Source: Bacillota bacterium (GTDB lineage: Bacteria; Bacillota; Clostridia; Oscillospirales; Oscillospiraceae). Taken from it: a DNA stretch of 12,942 bases. Numbering within the stretch: the first letter of the stretch is position 1; each line of letters starts with the position of its first letter. Location of the stretch: NCBI GenBank assembly GCA_023395775.1, contig JAEWYA010000131.1, forward strand, positions 1 through 12,942. Direction: 5' to 3'. The notes under the pieces were generated by a model that was not told the DNA's origin, searched no databases, and was given only the letters and a program-made list of their open reading frames with translations. Below are positions 1-6,508 of the stretch, one piece after another. The position numbers and the translations under genes are program-made.

Positions 1-1317
1 ACCTGGCCCCGCCAATCAAAAAAAGGCGGGAACGGTTTACGATCTGCCCATTTTCATCGGCATACTGGCCGCCGCGGAAGAGCTGAAAAAATTCCGCCCG
101 ATGCGGCGTTTCTGGGCGAGTTATCCCTCACCGGGGCGGTCCGGGGCGTCAGCGGCGTGCTGCCCATGGCGCTGGCCGCGAAAGAGACGGGGATCCGCAC
201 CCTGTTCGTCCCGGCGGAAAACGCCGCGGAGGCCACGCTGGCCGGGGATTTGATGGTTTACGGCGTGCCGGATGTGAAGGCCCTGGTGGCCCACCACCGG
301 GGCGAGGCGCCCCTTTGCCCCGCCGAGCCCTGGTCGCCGGCGGAGGAGTCGGAGGACCTTCCGGACCTGCGGGACGTGATGGGGCAGGAAAATGTAAAGC
401 GGGCGCTTGAGATTGCCGCCGCGGGCGGGCACAATCTTCAGCTGATCGGCTCTCCCGGCTCCGGAAAATCCATGCTGGCAAAGCGCCTGCCCTCCATCCT
501 GCCGGACATGACCAGGGACGAGGCTCTGGCGGTCTCCGGCATCTGGTCCGTGGCGGGGCTGACGGACCCCAGGCATCCGCTTCTGCTGCGCCGCCCCTTC
601 CGCTCCCCGCACCACACCTCCTCCGCCGTGGCGCTCAGCGGAGGCGGGCCGTATCTGCGGCCGGGCGGAATGTCGCTGGCTCATAACGGCGTGCTGTTTC
701 TGGACGAGCTGCCGGAGTTTCACCGGGATGTGCTGGAGGCCATGCGCCAGCCTTTGGAGGACGGGGAGGTCACCGTGGCCCGGGCCGGAGGAACGCTGCG
801 CCTGCCGGCGCAGTTTCAGCTGGTGTGCGCGATGAACCCCTGCCGCTGCGGCTGGCGGGGGCACCCGTCGGGACGGTGCACCTGCTCTGACCGGGACGTG
901 GAGAAGTATGTCGAGAAGATATCCGGCCCTTTGTTGGACCGTATTGATCTGCATGTGAACGTACCGTCTGTTGAATACGAAGCTCTGCGGCGCAAAACCG
1001 TTCCGGAGGATTCCGCCGCCGTGAGGCAGCGGGTGGAGGCGGCGAGGAGTTTGCAACTTACATGCTTTGCCGGGACGGACGTGACCTGCAACGCTCAGAT
1101 GCCGCCCGCCATGATCGCCGACGCCTGCGCGCTGGACGCAGCGGGCGACGCGCTGATGAAATCCGCCTTTGAGCGGATGGGCCTTACCGCCCGGTCCCAC
1201 GACCGGGTGCTTCGGGTGGCCCGCACCATCGCGGACCTGGAGGGTGCGGAGCATATTGAGGCCCCGCATCTTGCGGAGGCCATTCAGTACCGCAATACGG
1301 AGATTCTGAAGGGCTGA
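1..1317 (+). CDS. YifB/ComM-family Mg-chelatase-like AAA+ ATPase, 5'-truncated and frameshifted
   Basis: This is the 3' part of a YifB/ComM protein; proteobacterial ComM is a hexameric helicase that promotes branch migration during natural transformation, and the role in Clostridia is less clear. The open frame ending at 1317 has a Walker A (GSPGSGKS, codons from 448), a Walker B (VLFLDELPEF, near 690-720), the family cysteine cluster NPCRCGW...GRCTCS (about 835-885), the sensor region GPLLDRIDLH and the C-terminal Mg-chelatase domain (TARSHDRVLRVARTIADLEG). The N-terminal Lon-S5-like domain enters from the left edge in another frame: frame 2 reads KAGTVYDLPIFIGILAA up to about base 85, then frame 1 resumes with IPPDAAFLGELSLTG from base 91. 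One extra A in the six-A run 86-91 would join them. The first ATG in the open frame (157) lies inside the conserved VLPMALAA motif, so it is not the true start. Family assignment is firm; gene integrity is not. Confidence 0.9.
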   Translation, partial: TWPRQSKKGGNGLRSAHFHRHTGRRGRAEKIPPDAAFLGELSLTGAVRGVSGVLPMALAAKETGIRTLFVPAENAAEATLAGDLMVYGVPDVKALVAHHRGEAPLCPAEPWSPAEESEDLPDLRDVMGQENVKRALEIAAAGGHNLQLIGSPGSGKSMLAKRLPSILPDMTRDEALAVSGIWSVAGLTDPRHPLLLRRPFRSPHHTSSAVALSGGGPYLRPGGMSLAHNGVLFLDELPEFHRDVLEAMRQPLEDGEVTVARAGGTLRLPAQFQLVCAMNPCRCGWRGHPSGRCTCSDRDVEKYVEKISGPLLDRIDLHVNVPSVEYEALRRKTVPEDSAAVRQRVEAARSLQLTCFAGTDVTCNAQMPPAMIADACALDAAGDALMKSAFERMGLTARSHDRVLRVARTIADLEGAEHIEAPHLAEAIQYRNTEILKG

Positions 1318-1396
1318 CCGGCAAGGAAGAAACAGCCTGTCTTTTTTGACCCGAGGAATGTATGTTCCCGCGCCGCGGCGGCGCGAAAATCCCAAT

Positions 1397-1402
1397 CGGA
1401 GG
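1397..1402 (+). promoter_or_regulatory. Shine-Dalgarno site of thiI
   Basis: CGGAGG lies six bases before the ATG at 1409. It selects that ATG over an upstream in-frame TTG at 1346, which would add 21 residues with no family counterpart and has no ribosome site. Confidence 0.75.
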
Positions 1403-1408
1403 TTTTTT

Positions 1409-2596
1409 ATGACAAACGAAAACGCGCGGGAAATTTTCCTGCTGAAGCTGGGCGAGGTGGTCCTGAAGGGGCTGAACCGCCGCACCTTTGAGGATAAGCT
1501 GGTCAGCAACGTCTGCCGCAGGGTACGCCACTGCGGCAGCTTCAGCGTGTATCTGCGCCAGAGCACGATCTATGTGGAGCCGCAAAACGATGAGTGCGAT
1601 ATGGCCGCGGCGCTGACCGCCTGCCGGCAGGTATTCGGCGTGGTTTCGGTGGCCCGGGCCGTCCCCTGTGAAAAGGACGTGGACGCCATCGCCGAAACGG
1701 CGGCGGCATACCTGAGGGATGAATTCGCGGCGGCGAAAACTTTTAAGGTGGAGTCCAAACGGGCGGACAAGCTGTTTCGCCTGAATTCCATTCAGATTTC
1801 TCAGGCCGTTGGCGGCCTTTTGGCCCAGCGGTTTCCCAACGTGTCCGTGGACGTTCACAAGCCTGACCTGACGGTCCATGTGGAGGTCCGGGAAAAGGCG
1901 GCCTATGTCCACGCTCCCGCCGCCCCCGGCGCGGGCGGCCTGCCCGTGGGCATGGGCGGCACGGCCGTGAGCCTTCTCTCCGGCGGCATCGACTCCCCCG
2001 TGTCCTCGTGGATGATGGCCCGCCGGGGCGTACAGCTGGAAATGGTCCACTTTGTCTCCCCGCCCTATACCTCCCAGCAGGCGCTGGACAAGGTGCTGGA
2101 GCTGGCAAAGCTGCTGACGGCGTGGTGCGGGCGGATGACGGTCCACGTCATTCCCTTCACCAAAATTCAGGAGGAGATCCGCAAAAACTGTCCGGAGGAA
2201 TATTTTACGCTCATTATGCGCAGGTTTATGATGCGCCTTGCCCAGGCCGTGGCCAAAAGCGTCCGCGCGGGCGCCCTCATCACCGGCGAATCCTTGGGTC
2301 AGGTGGCCAGTCAGACGTTGCCAGCCCTGAACGTGACGGAGGATGTGACGGACCTGCCGGTCTTGCGGCCCCTGATCGGCATGGACAAGGTGGAGATCAT
2401 CCGCATTTCCCGGGAAATCGGCTGCTTTGAGACCTCTATTCTCCCCTATGAGGACTGCTGCACCGTGTTTACTCCCCGGCATCCCTGCACCCGGCCGAAG
2501 CTGGAGGACGTCCGGGCGGCAGAGGCCGCGCTGGATATCGACAAGCTGATGGACGAGGCCATGGCGGGCCGGGAAAGGGTTCGGGTGAAGCCGTGA
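1409..2596 (+). CDS. thiI: tRNA sulfurtransferase ThiI (4-thiouridine synthase)
   Basis: ThiI adenylates U8 of tRNA and transfers persulfide sulfur to it, giving 4-thiouridine; in some organisms it also supplies sulfur for thiamine thiazole. The 395-residue product matches the length of Firmicutes ThiI without a rhodanese domain. Visible parts are the N-terminal ferredoxin-like region (LLKLGEVVLKGLNRRTFE, about 11-28), a THUMP domain (about 60-168), the ATP-binding PP-loop SGGIDSP (191-197), GESLGQVASQT, and the C-terminal EDCCTVF...HPCTRPKL signature. There is no C-terminal rhodanese extension, so sulfur must come from a separate cysteine desulfurase, and none is encoded in this window. It lies 91 bases after yifB with no clear promoter, and its stop overlaps a candidate GTG of cinA, so the three genes are probably co-transcribed. 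A short GC hairpin (1369-1385) precedes the ribosome site. Confidence 0.96.
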   Translation: MTNENAREIFLLKLGEVVLKGLNRRTFEDKLVSNVCRRVRHCGSFSVYLRQSTIYVEPQNDECDMAAALTACRQVFGVVSVARAVPCEKDVDAIAETAAAYLRDEFAAAKTFKVESKRADKLFRLNSIQISQAVGGLLAQRFPNVSVDVHKPDLTVHVEVREKAAYVHAPAAPGAGGLPVGMGGTAVSLLSGGIDSPVSSWMMARRGVQLEMVHFVSPPYTSQQALDKVLELAKLLTAWCGRMTVHVIPFTKIQEEIRKNCPEEYFTLIMRRFMMRLAQAVAKSVRAGALITGESLGQVASQTLPALNVTEDVTDLPVLRPLIGMDKVEIIRISREIGCFETSILPYEDCCTVFTPRHPCTRPKLEDVRAAEAALDIDKLMDEAMAGRERVRVKP

Positions 2597-2603
2597 AACT
2601 GAG

Positions 2604-2611
2604 AAAGGAAG
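2604..2611 (+). promoter_or_regulatory. Shine-Dalgarno site of cinA
   Basis: AAAGGAAG sits eight bases before the GTG at 2620. It favours that start over the GTG at 2593, which overlaps the thiI stop and has no good ribosome site at the right distance. Confidence 0.65.
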
Positions 2612-2619
2612 TCCTGATT

Positions 2620-3885
2620 GTGGCACACACCGCTGAAATCATCGCCGTGGGAACAGAGCTGCTTCTGGGCAACATCGCCAACACCAATGCCCAGATGCTC
2701 TCCCAGAGCCTTTCCGGCCTGGGGATCAACGTCTTTTGGCACACTGTGGTGGGGGATAACCCGCAGCGGCTTCGCCAGGCGCTGAACATCGCCCGGGGAC
2801 GGGCGGATATCATCCTTACCATCGGCGGGCTGGGGCCCACTTACGACGATCTTACCAAGCAGACGATCTGCGAGGCCTTCGGCCAAAGATTGGTGCTGCA
2901 TGAGGACATCGCCGCGGAGATCCGCGCTTTTTACGAATCCGCCCTCCATATCCCCATGCCGAAAAACAATTTGCAGCAGGCGGAGCTGCCGGTGGGCTGC
3001 ACCGTATTTGACAATCCCGTGGGCACCGCGCCGGGCTGCGCCTTTGAGTCGGGCGGCGTCCATGTGCTGATGCTGCCCGGCCCGCCCTATGAGTGCGAGA
3101 CCATGCTCTACAGGCACGTGGAGTCCTATTTACGGAGCCTTTCCGGGGAGACGATTGTCTCCCGCGACATCATGTGCTTCGGTATGGGCGAATCCTCTGT
3201 GGACCAGCTGCTCCATGAAAAAATGTCCCACATGGAAAACCCCACGCTCGCCACTTACGCCAAGCCCGCCGAGGTGCGCCTGCGGGCTACGGCGAAGGCC
3301 GCCGATCGGGCGGAGGCGGAGGCCATGCTGGCCCCGGTGGTCGCGGACGTGAAGGCAGTGCTGGGAGACGTGGTCTACGGGGTGGACGTCGCCTCGCTGG
3401 AGGAGGTCTGCAAGCGGCTTCTGAAAGAAAAGGGACTGAGCCTCGCCACGGCGGAATCCTGCACCGGCGGGGCCATCGCCCAGCGGCTCACTGCCCTGTC
3501 CGGGGTGTCCGCCGTGTACCGGGGCGGGGTGGTGTCCTACTGGACTTCCGTAAAGGCGGACGTCCTGGGTGTGCCGCAGGCAACGCTGGACGAATACAGC
3601 GCGGTGTCCGAACCCACCGCCCGGGCCATGGCGGAGGGCGTCTGCCGTGTCACCGGCGCAGAGGTGGGAGTCTCCGTCACCGGCGTGGCGGGGCCGGACA
3701 GCGACGAGCGGGGGAATCCCGTGGGCCTCGTCTATCTGGGGCTGCATACTCCGGACGGAACCTTTTGCCGCAAGCTGGAGCTGGGGCAGAGACGGCGGGA
3801 CCGCATCCGCAATGTGGCGGCAAGCACTGCGCTGGACATGGTGCGGCGGTATCTTGCGGGTCTTCCGCTGGAGCCCCGGCGCTAA
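2620..3885 (+). CDS. cinA: CinA-like protein (MoCF-like domain plus nicotinamide-nucleotide amidase domain)
   Basis: CinA joins a MoaB/MogA-like N-terminal domain to a C-terminal domain that in characterised members is an NMN deamidase used in pyridine-nucleotide salvage; some two-domain members also show ADP-ribose pyrophosphatase activity. The 421-residue length is usual for the two-domain form. The start AEIIAVGTELLLG (residues 5-17) and GGLGPTYDD (69-77) mark the first domain. TAESCTGGAIAQRL (277-290), GVVSYW (303-308) and SVTGVAGPDS mark the second, including the catalytic-region Ser and Thr. I take the GTG at 2620 as the start because of the AAAGGAAG site before it; GTG 2593 would add nine residues and overlap the thiI stop by four bases. 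It follows thiI directly and is the last gene of this plus-strand run. In many Firmicutes cinA sits beside recA; that is not seen here. Confidence 0.95.
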   Translation: MAHTAEIIAVGTELLLGNIANTNAQMLSQSLSGLGINVFWHTVVGDNPQRLRQALNIARGRADIILTIGGLGPTYDDLTKQTICEAFGQRLVLHEDIAAEIRAFYESALHIPMPKNNLQQAELPVGCTVFDNPVGTAPGCAFESGGVHVLMLPGPPYECETMLYRHVESYLRSLSGETIVSRDIMCFGMGESSVDQLLHEKMSHMENPTLATYAKPAEVRLRATAKAADRAEAEAMLAPVVADVKAVLGDVVYGVDVASLEEVCKRLLKEKGLSLATAESCTGGAIAQRLTALSGVSAVYRGGVVSYWTSVKADVLGVPQATLDEYSAVSEPTARAMAEGVCRVTGAEVGVSVTGVAGPDSDERGNPVGLVYLGLHTPDGTFCRKLELGQRRRDRIRNVAASTALDMVRRYLAGLPLEPRR

Positions 3886-3896
3886 ATTCAAGCATT

Positions 3897-3927
3897 ACGG
3901 GCGCGGGGTTTCCCGCGCCCGTGTTTC
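3897..3927. terminator. Hairpin terminator between convergent cinA and ZIP genes
   Basis: An 11-bp perfect stem (3897-3907 with 3912-3922) and a GTTT loop lies 11 bases after the cinA stop, followed on the plus strand by a short T-containing tail (GTTTC). It also lies downstream of the minus-strand ZIP gene, so it may serve both. The T tract is weak on both sides. Confidence 0.7.
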
Positions 3928-3970
3928 ATCCGATGCCGGAGCGGTCGGATGGGCGCGTCCATTGCAATGC

Positions 3971-4735
3971 CTATCCCAGCGCCACGTCCAGCACCATCAT
4001 GATGAGAAAGCCGATCACAAAGCCGCAGGTTCCGGCCCGGCTGTGGGCCTGAGGAACCAGCTCCTCCACCACCACATAAAGCATTGCCCCCGCGGCAAAG
4101 CTCAAAAGCCACGGCATCAAAGGCCGGATTCCCGCCGCGGCCAGCACCACCGCAACGCCGAAGATCGGCTCCACAATGCCGGAGAGGGTTCCGCCCACAA
4201 AGGATTTCCAGCGAGTCCATCCCCGCTGGCGCAGCGGCAGGGCAATGGCCGCACCCTCCGGGAAATTCTGAATCCCGATGCCCATGGCCAGCGCCGCCGC
4301 ACCCGCCAGACTTTCCCCCTGGGCCGCCAGGGCGAAGGCCAGACCCACCGCCATGCCCTCCGGGACGTTATGTAGGGTGATGGCCGTCACCAGCAGGGTG
4401 GTCTGCTTCCAGCCCGCGTCGGCGATCTCCCTCTCCCGCCGCAGCCGGGGCAGCAGAGCATCCAGCGCCGCCAGAAACACAACGCCCAGCAGCATTCCGC
4501 CCGCCGCCGGAACCCAGCCCGGAATTTCCCATGCCGACGCCTGTTCGATGGCGGGCAGCAGCAGGCTCCACACCGCCGCCGCCGTCATCACACCGGCGGC
4601 AAATCCAAGCATAACCCTCTGCACCCGGTCCTTGGGTGTTCCCCGAAAGAAGAAAACCGTGGCAGCGCCCAGTGTGGTCATGGCAAAGGTGAACCCCGTA
4701 CCCGCCGCCGCCCACGAAAGTGCCTGTATCATCAT
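3971..4735 (-). CDS. ZIP-family divalent metal transporter (GufA-like)
   Basis: ZIP proteins import divalent cations such as Zn(II), Mn(II) or Fe(II) across the cytoplasmic membrane. The 254-residue product has about eight hydrophobic segments and the paired metal-site motifs of the family: HNVPEG (residues 122-127) and NFPEG (157-161). Further polar membrane residues occur at E189 (VEP) and E224/E225 with H231 (VEELVPQAH). A charged loop (LRREREIADAGWK, about 98-110) lies between the third and fourth segments. Three ATG codons occur close together; I chose the one at 4735 because the ribosome-site-like GAAAGG (4743-4748) is seven bases upstream of it. The next is at 4732, and the one at 4741 is too close. 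A longer open frame running to 5089 reads through non-coding leader. The metal cannot be read from the sequence. It stands alone, convergent with cinA and divergent from guaD. Confidence 0.93.
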   Translation of the reverse strand: MMIQALSWAAAGTGFTFAMTTLGAATVFFFRGTPKDRVQRVMLGFAAGVMTAAAVWSLLLPAIEQASAWEIPGWVPAAGGMLLGVVFLAALDALLPRLRREREIADAGWKQTTLLVTAITLHNVPEGMAVGLAFALAAQGESLAGAAALAMGIGIQNFPEGAAIALPLRQRGWTRWKSFVGGTLSGIVEPIFGVAVVLAAAGIRPLMPWLLSFAAGAMLYVVVEELVPQAHSRAGTCGFVIGFLIMMVLDVALG

Positions 4736-4741
4736 TATCAT

Positions 4742-4906
4742 ACCTTTCGCGGCGTCTCCGGGCGGTCTGCCGGGAAAGGTCGGCTCCGTCCGTGTGACGC
4801 CAGATAAAGTGAGGCACAAAGGCGCGAAGCGCCCCGCCTTTCCGCCGCGGGCGGAGTGCCGCCCGTATGCCAGTATAAGCGGGCCGCCCGACCGAGGTGA
4901 CAGGGC
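4742..4906. other. Structured non-coding stretch upstream of the ZIP gene
   Basis: This stretch has no credible gene. It contains several GC-rich inverted repeats: AAAGGCG/CGCCTTT (4818-4824 with 4835-4841), enclosing an alternative GGCGC/GCGCC pair, and CCGCC/GGCGG (4842-4854). If the ZIP gene is transcribed from near 4950, this would be its roughly 200-base leader. I do not recognise a known metal riboswitch here: no yybP-ykoY or NiCo core was evident by eye. On the minus strand TATACT (4873-4878) resembles a -10 but lacks a -35 at normal spacing. Confidence 0.4.
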
Positions 4907-4935
4907 TTGCAATCCGGGGAAAACTGTGCTATTCT
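4907..4935 (+). promoter_or_regulatory. Promoter of the riboswitch-guaD transcript
   Basis: TTGCAA (4907-4912), a 17-base spacer and TATTCT (4930-4935) preceded by TG one base away form an extended -10 promoter (TGCTATTCT). Transcription would begin near 4942, at the edge of the 4941-4961 palindrome and about 35 bases before the aptamer. Confidence 0.55.
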
Positions 4936-4940
4936 GAAAA

Positions 4941-4961
4941 TACCCTTGATTGTCAAGGGTA
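4941..4961. promoter_or_regulatory. Perfect inverted repeat at the predicted guaD transcription start
   Basis: The 9-bp arms TACCCTTGA and TCAAGGGTA surround a TTG centre. It falls on the predicted +1 of the guaD transcript, where a repressor would block transcription. On the minus strand it contains a perfect TTGACA (4951-4956), though no good -10 follows at 16-18 bases. It could also form a 5' hairpin in the RNA. The protein that might bind is unknown. Confidence 0.5.
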
Positions 4962-4977
4962 AGATGAATTGAAAAGG

Positions 4978-5045
4978 GCTCATATAATTTCGCTGTAAAC
5001 GGTGCGAAAGTTTCTACGGGGCCGCCGAAAGGCTCTGCTATGGGT
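4978..5045 (+). promoter_or_regulatory. Purine riboswitch aptamer, guanine type
   Basis: The three-way junction of the purine riboswitch can be traced base by base. P1 pairs 4978-4983 with 5040-5045, including wobbles. J1/2 continues A21-U22-A23-A24 (4984-4987). P2 pairs TTTCGC (4988-4993) with GCGAAA (5004-5009) plus a T-T pair. J2/3 is GTTTCTAC (5010-5017), identical to the classical sequence. P3 pairs GGGGCC (5018-5023) with GGCTCT (5031-5036). Loop L2 ends in GG (5001-5002) and L3 contains CC (5025-5026), as needed for the loop-loop contact. In xpt numbering U22 (4985), U47 (5011), U51 (5015) and C74 (5038) are all present; C74 predicts guanine or hypoxanthine rather than adenine. Differences are G instead of A at position 73 (5037) and an eight-base L2. 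It precedes a guanine deaminase gene, which supports the call. Confidence 0.88.
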
Positions 5046-5087
5046 GTCCGCGGCGCGGGAGCGCAGGCGGACGCCTCTTTTCTTTCC
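5043..5087 (+). terminator. Intrinsic terminator of the riboswitch expression platform
   Basis: A 9-bp stem (5043-5051 with 5067-5075) is topped by an inner GCGC/GCGC stem (5053-5056 with 5061-5064) and a GGGA loop, followed by TCTTTTCTTT (5076-5085). Its 5' arm begins with GGT (5043-5045), the bases that also close aptamer P1, so the full terminator and full P1 cannot coexist. It ends 28 bases before the guaD start codon. Confidence 0.8.
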
Positions 5088-5100
5088 ACCGGCTTTTTGA

Positions 5101-5107
5101 AAGGAAG
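5101..5107 (+). promoter_or_regulatory. Shine-Dalgarno site of guaD
   Basis: AAGGAAG lies seven bases before GTG 5115. It rules out the upstream in-frame ATG at 5040, which lies inside the riboswitch P1 stem and has no ribosome site. Confidence 0.8.
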
Positions 5108-5114
5108 CGATTTT

Positions 5115-6365
5115 GTGACCGCGATCTTGAAAGGCGTCCTCGTCTCCGCCCCTTCCCTCGGTAAATTGGAGGTTCACGCCCCCGGCTATCTGGTCTTGGA
5201 GGACGGTGTGATTTCCGGCGTTTTCGACACGCTGCCTCAGCGGTACGCCGGCGTCCCCGTGGAGGACTTTGGGAACTGTCTCATCACCCAGTCCTTTACC
5301 GACCTCCATCTTCACGCGCCCCAGTATCCCATGCTGGGGATCGGACTGGACCTGCCGCTGCTGGACTGGCTGAATACCCATGCCTTTCCCACGGAGGCCC
5401 GCTTTGCCGACGAGGGCTATGCCCGGGAGCAGTACCGGTTGCTGGCGGCGGAGCTGATCCGAAACGGCACTACCCGTGTGTGCATGTTTTCCTCCCTTCA
5501 CCGGCAATCGACGCTGATTCTGATGGAAGAACTGGAAAAGGCGGGAGTTACCGGTTATGTGGGCAAGGTAAATATGGACCGCAACGGCGGAGAGAACTTG
5601 CAGGAAACCACGGAGGAATCCATGCGGGAGACCCTCCGGTGGCTGGACCAGTGCGGGGGCTTTTCTCGTGTCAAGCCCATTCTGACGCCCCGGTTCACGC
5701 CCTCCTGCACCGACGAGCTGCTGGCATTTCTCGGGAAGCTGGCGGCGGAGCGGAATCTGCCCGTCCAGTCCCATCTGTCGGAAAACACGGCGGAGCTGGA
5801 ATGGGTGCGCCGGCTCCATCCGGACTGCGAACAATACTGGCAGACCTATGCCAAGTACGGACTGTGGAACAGCCGCACTGCAATGGCCCACTGCGTCTGG
5901 TCCGACGGCCGGGAGCGTGCTGCCATGCGTCGGGCCGGCGTCACCGCCGTCCACTGCGCGGACTCCAACCTGAACCTCTGCTCCGGCGTGTCCCCGGTAC
6001 GGACGCTGCTGAACGAGGGCGTTAAGGTGGTGCTTGGCAGCGACATCGCGGGCGGAGATACCCTCTCCATGTTCAACGTGATTGCCTCCACCATCCGCTC
6101 CTCCAAGGTCCGGCGAATTCTGGACGACTGGAAGACGGATTTTCTTACCACCGCGGAGGGCTGGTACCTTGGCACCTCGGCCGGGGCGGCGTTTTTCGGC
6201 GCAAAGCCCGGCTTTGCCGTGGGAGAGCCGCTCCACGCGCTGGTGCTGGACGACAGGAGGCTGCCGCCGCTGCCGTCGGCGGAGGAACGGCTGGCCCGCT
6301 TCATCTGCCGTCGGCAGGAGGGCGCCCTCCGGGCCGTCTGGAGCGCGGGACGCAGGGCTTTGTAA
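5115..6365 (+). CDS. guaD: Guanine deaminase
   Basis: This amidohydrolase-superfamily enzyme hydrolyses guanine to xanthine and ammonia in the cytoplasm, the entry step of guanine catabolism. The 416-residue product keeps the zinc and catalytic residues in family order: LHLHAPQ (H65, H67), PRF (R193), QSHLSEN (H220, E223), MAHC (H259) and GSDIAGG (D310). Between them are family-typical stretches such as LPLLDWLNTHAFPTE, GTT near 118-120, VGKVNMD and SRVKPILTPRF. The GTG at 5115 is the start, fixed by AAGGAAG seven bases upstream and by alignment of residue 1 with the beta-strand N-terminus. It is a single-gene unit, preceded by the purine riboswitch and terminator and followed by a strong terminator. 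The gene therefore appears to be controlled by the substrate it degrades. No purine permease or xanthine-processing gene is in the window. Confidence 0.96.
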   Translation: MTAILKGVLVSAPSLGKLEVHAPGYLVLEDGVISGVFDTLPQRYAGVPVEDFGNCLITQSFTDLHLHAPQYPMLGIGLDLPLLDWLNTHAFPTEARFADEGYAREQYRLLAAELIRNGTTRVCMFSSLHRQSTLILMEELEKAGVTGYVGKVNMDRNGGENLQETTEESMRETLRWLDQCGGFSRVKPILTPRFTPSCTDELLAFLGKLAAERNLPVQSHLSENTAELEWVRRLHPDCEQYWQTYAKYGLWNSRTAMAHCVWSDGRERAAMRRAGVTAVHCADSNLNLCSGVSPVRTLLNEGVKVVLGSDIAGGDTLSMFNVIASTIRSSKVRRILDDWKTDFLTTAEGWYLGTSAGAAFFGAKPGFAVGEPLHALVLDDRRLPPLPSAEERLARFICRRQEGALRAVWSAGRRAL

Positions 6366-6451
6366 TCCCTACGGGCGGGTGACATTTCGCTTCGTTCCAA
6401 GGACATCGCCCGGCGCACCGACGGACGCGTGTGAAATGGGAAATGAGCTGC

Positions 6452-6502
6452 AAAAGCGCGCTTTGATTCGACTTAAAGAGTCGCTTCAAAGCGCGCTTTT
6501 TT
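6452..6502. terminator. Bidirectional terminator between guaD and the COG2426-type gene
   Basis: A perfect 15-bp stem (6452-6466 with 6486-6500) is extended by an inner CGACT/AGTCG stem (6469-6473 with 6479-6483) across a small internal loop. TTTTTT (6497-6502) ends it on the plus strand and TTTT on the minus strand. It begins 86 bases after the guaD stop and ends six bases from the minus-strand stop codon, so it probably serves both genes. Bases 6366-6451 before it hold nothing I recognise. Confidence 0.93.
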
Positions 6503-6508
6503 ATAGGA

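Noticed and set aside
1369..1385. GC hairpin before thiI as a terminator
   Set aside because: A 6-bp stem followed by GAAAATCCC has no T tract and lies just before the ribosome site; at most a weak mRNA structure.
1346..1408. TTG at 1346 as the thiI start
   Set aside because: The added residues have no family match and the ATG at 1409 has a good ribosome site.
121..2626. Long minus-strand open frames opposite yifB and thiI
   Set aside because: They overlap conserved genes entirely and show only Arg/Gly/Pro/His-rich shadow sequence.
5040..5114. In-frame ATG at 5040 as an earlier start for guanine deaminase
   Set aside because: It lies in the P1 3' strand of the riboswitch, has no ribosome site, and the added 25 residues translate the terminator. 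GTG 5115 has AAGGAAG at seven bases.
4980..6236. Long minus-strand open frame opposite guaD
   Set aside because: It is the antisense of a firmly identified enzyme; no recognisable protein family.
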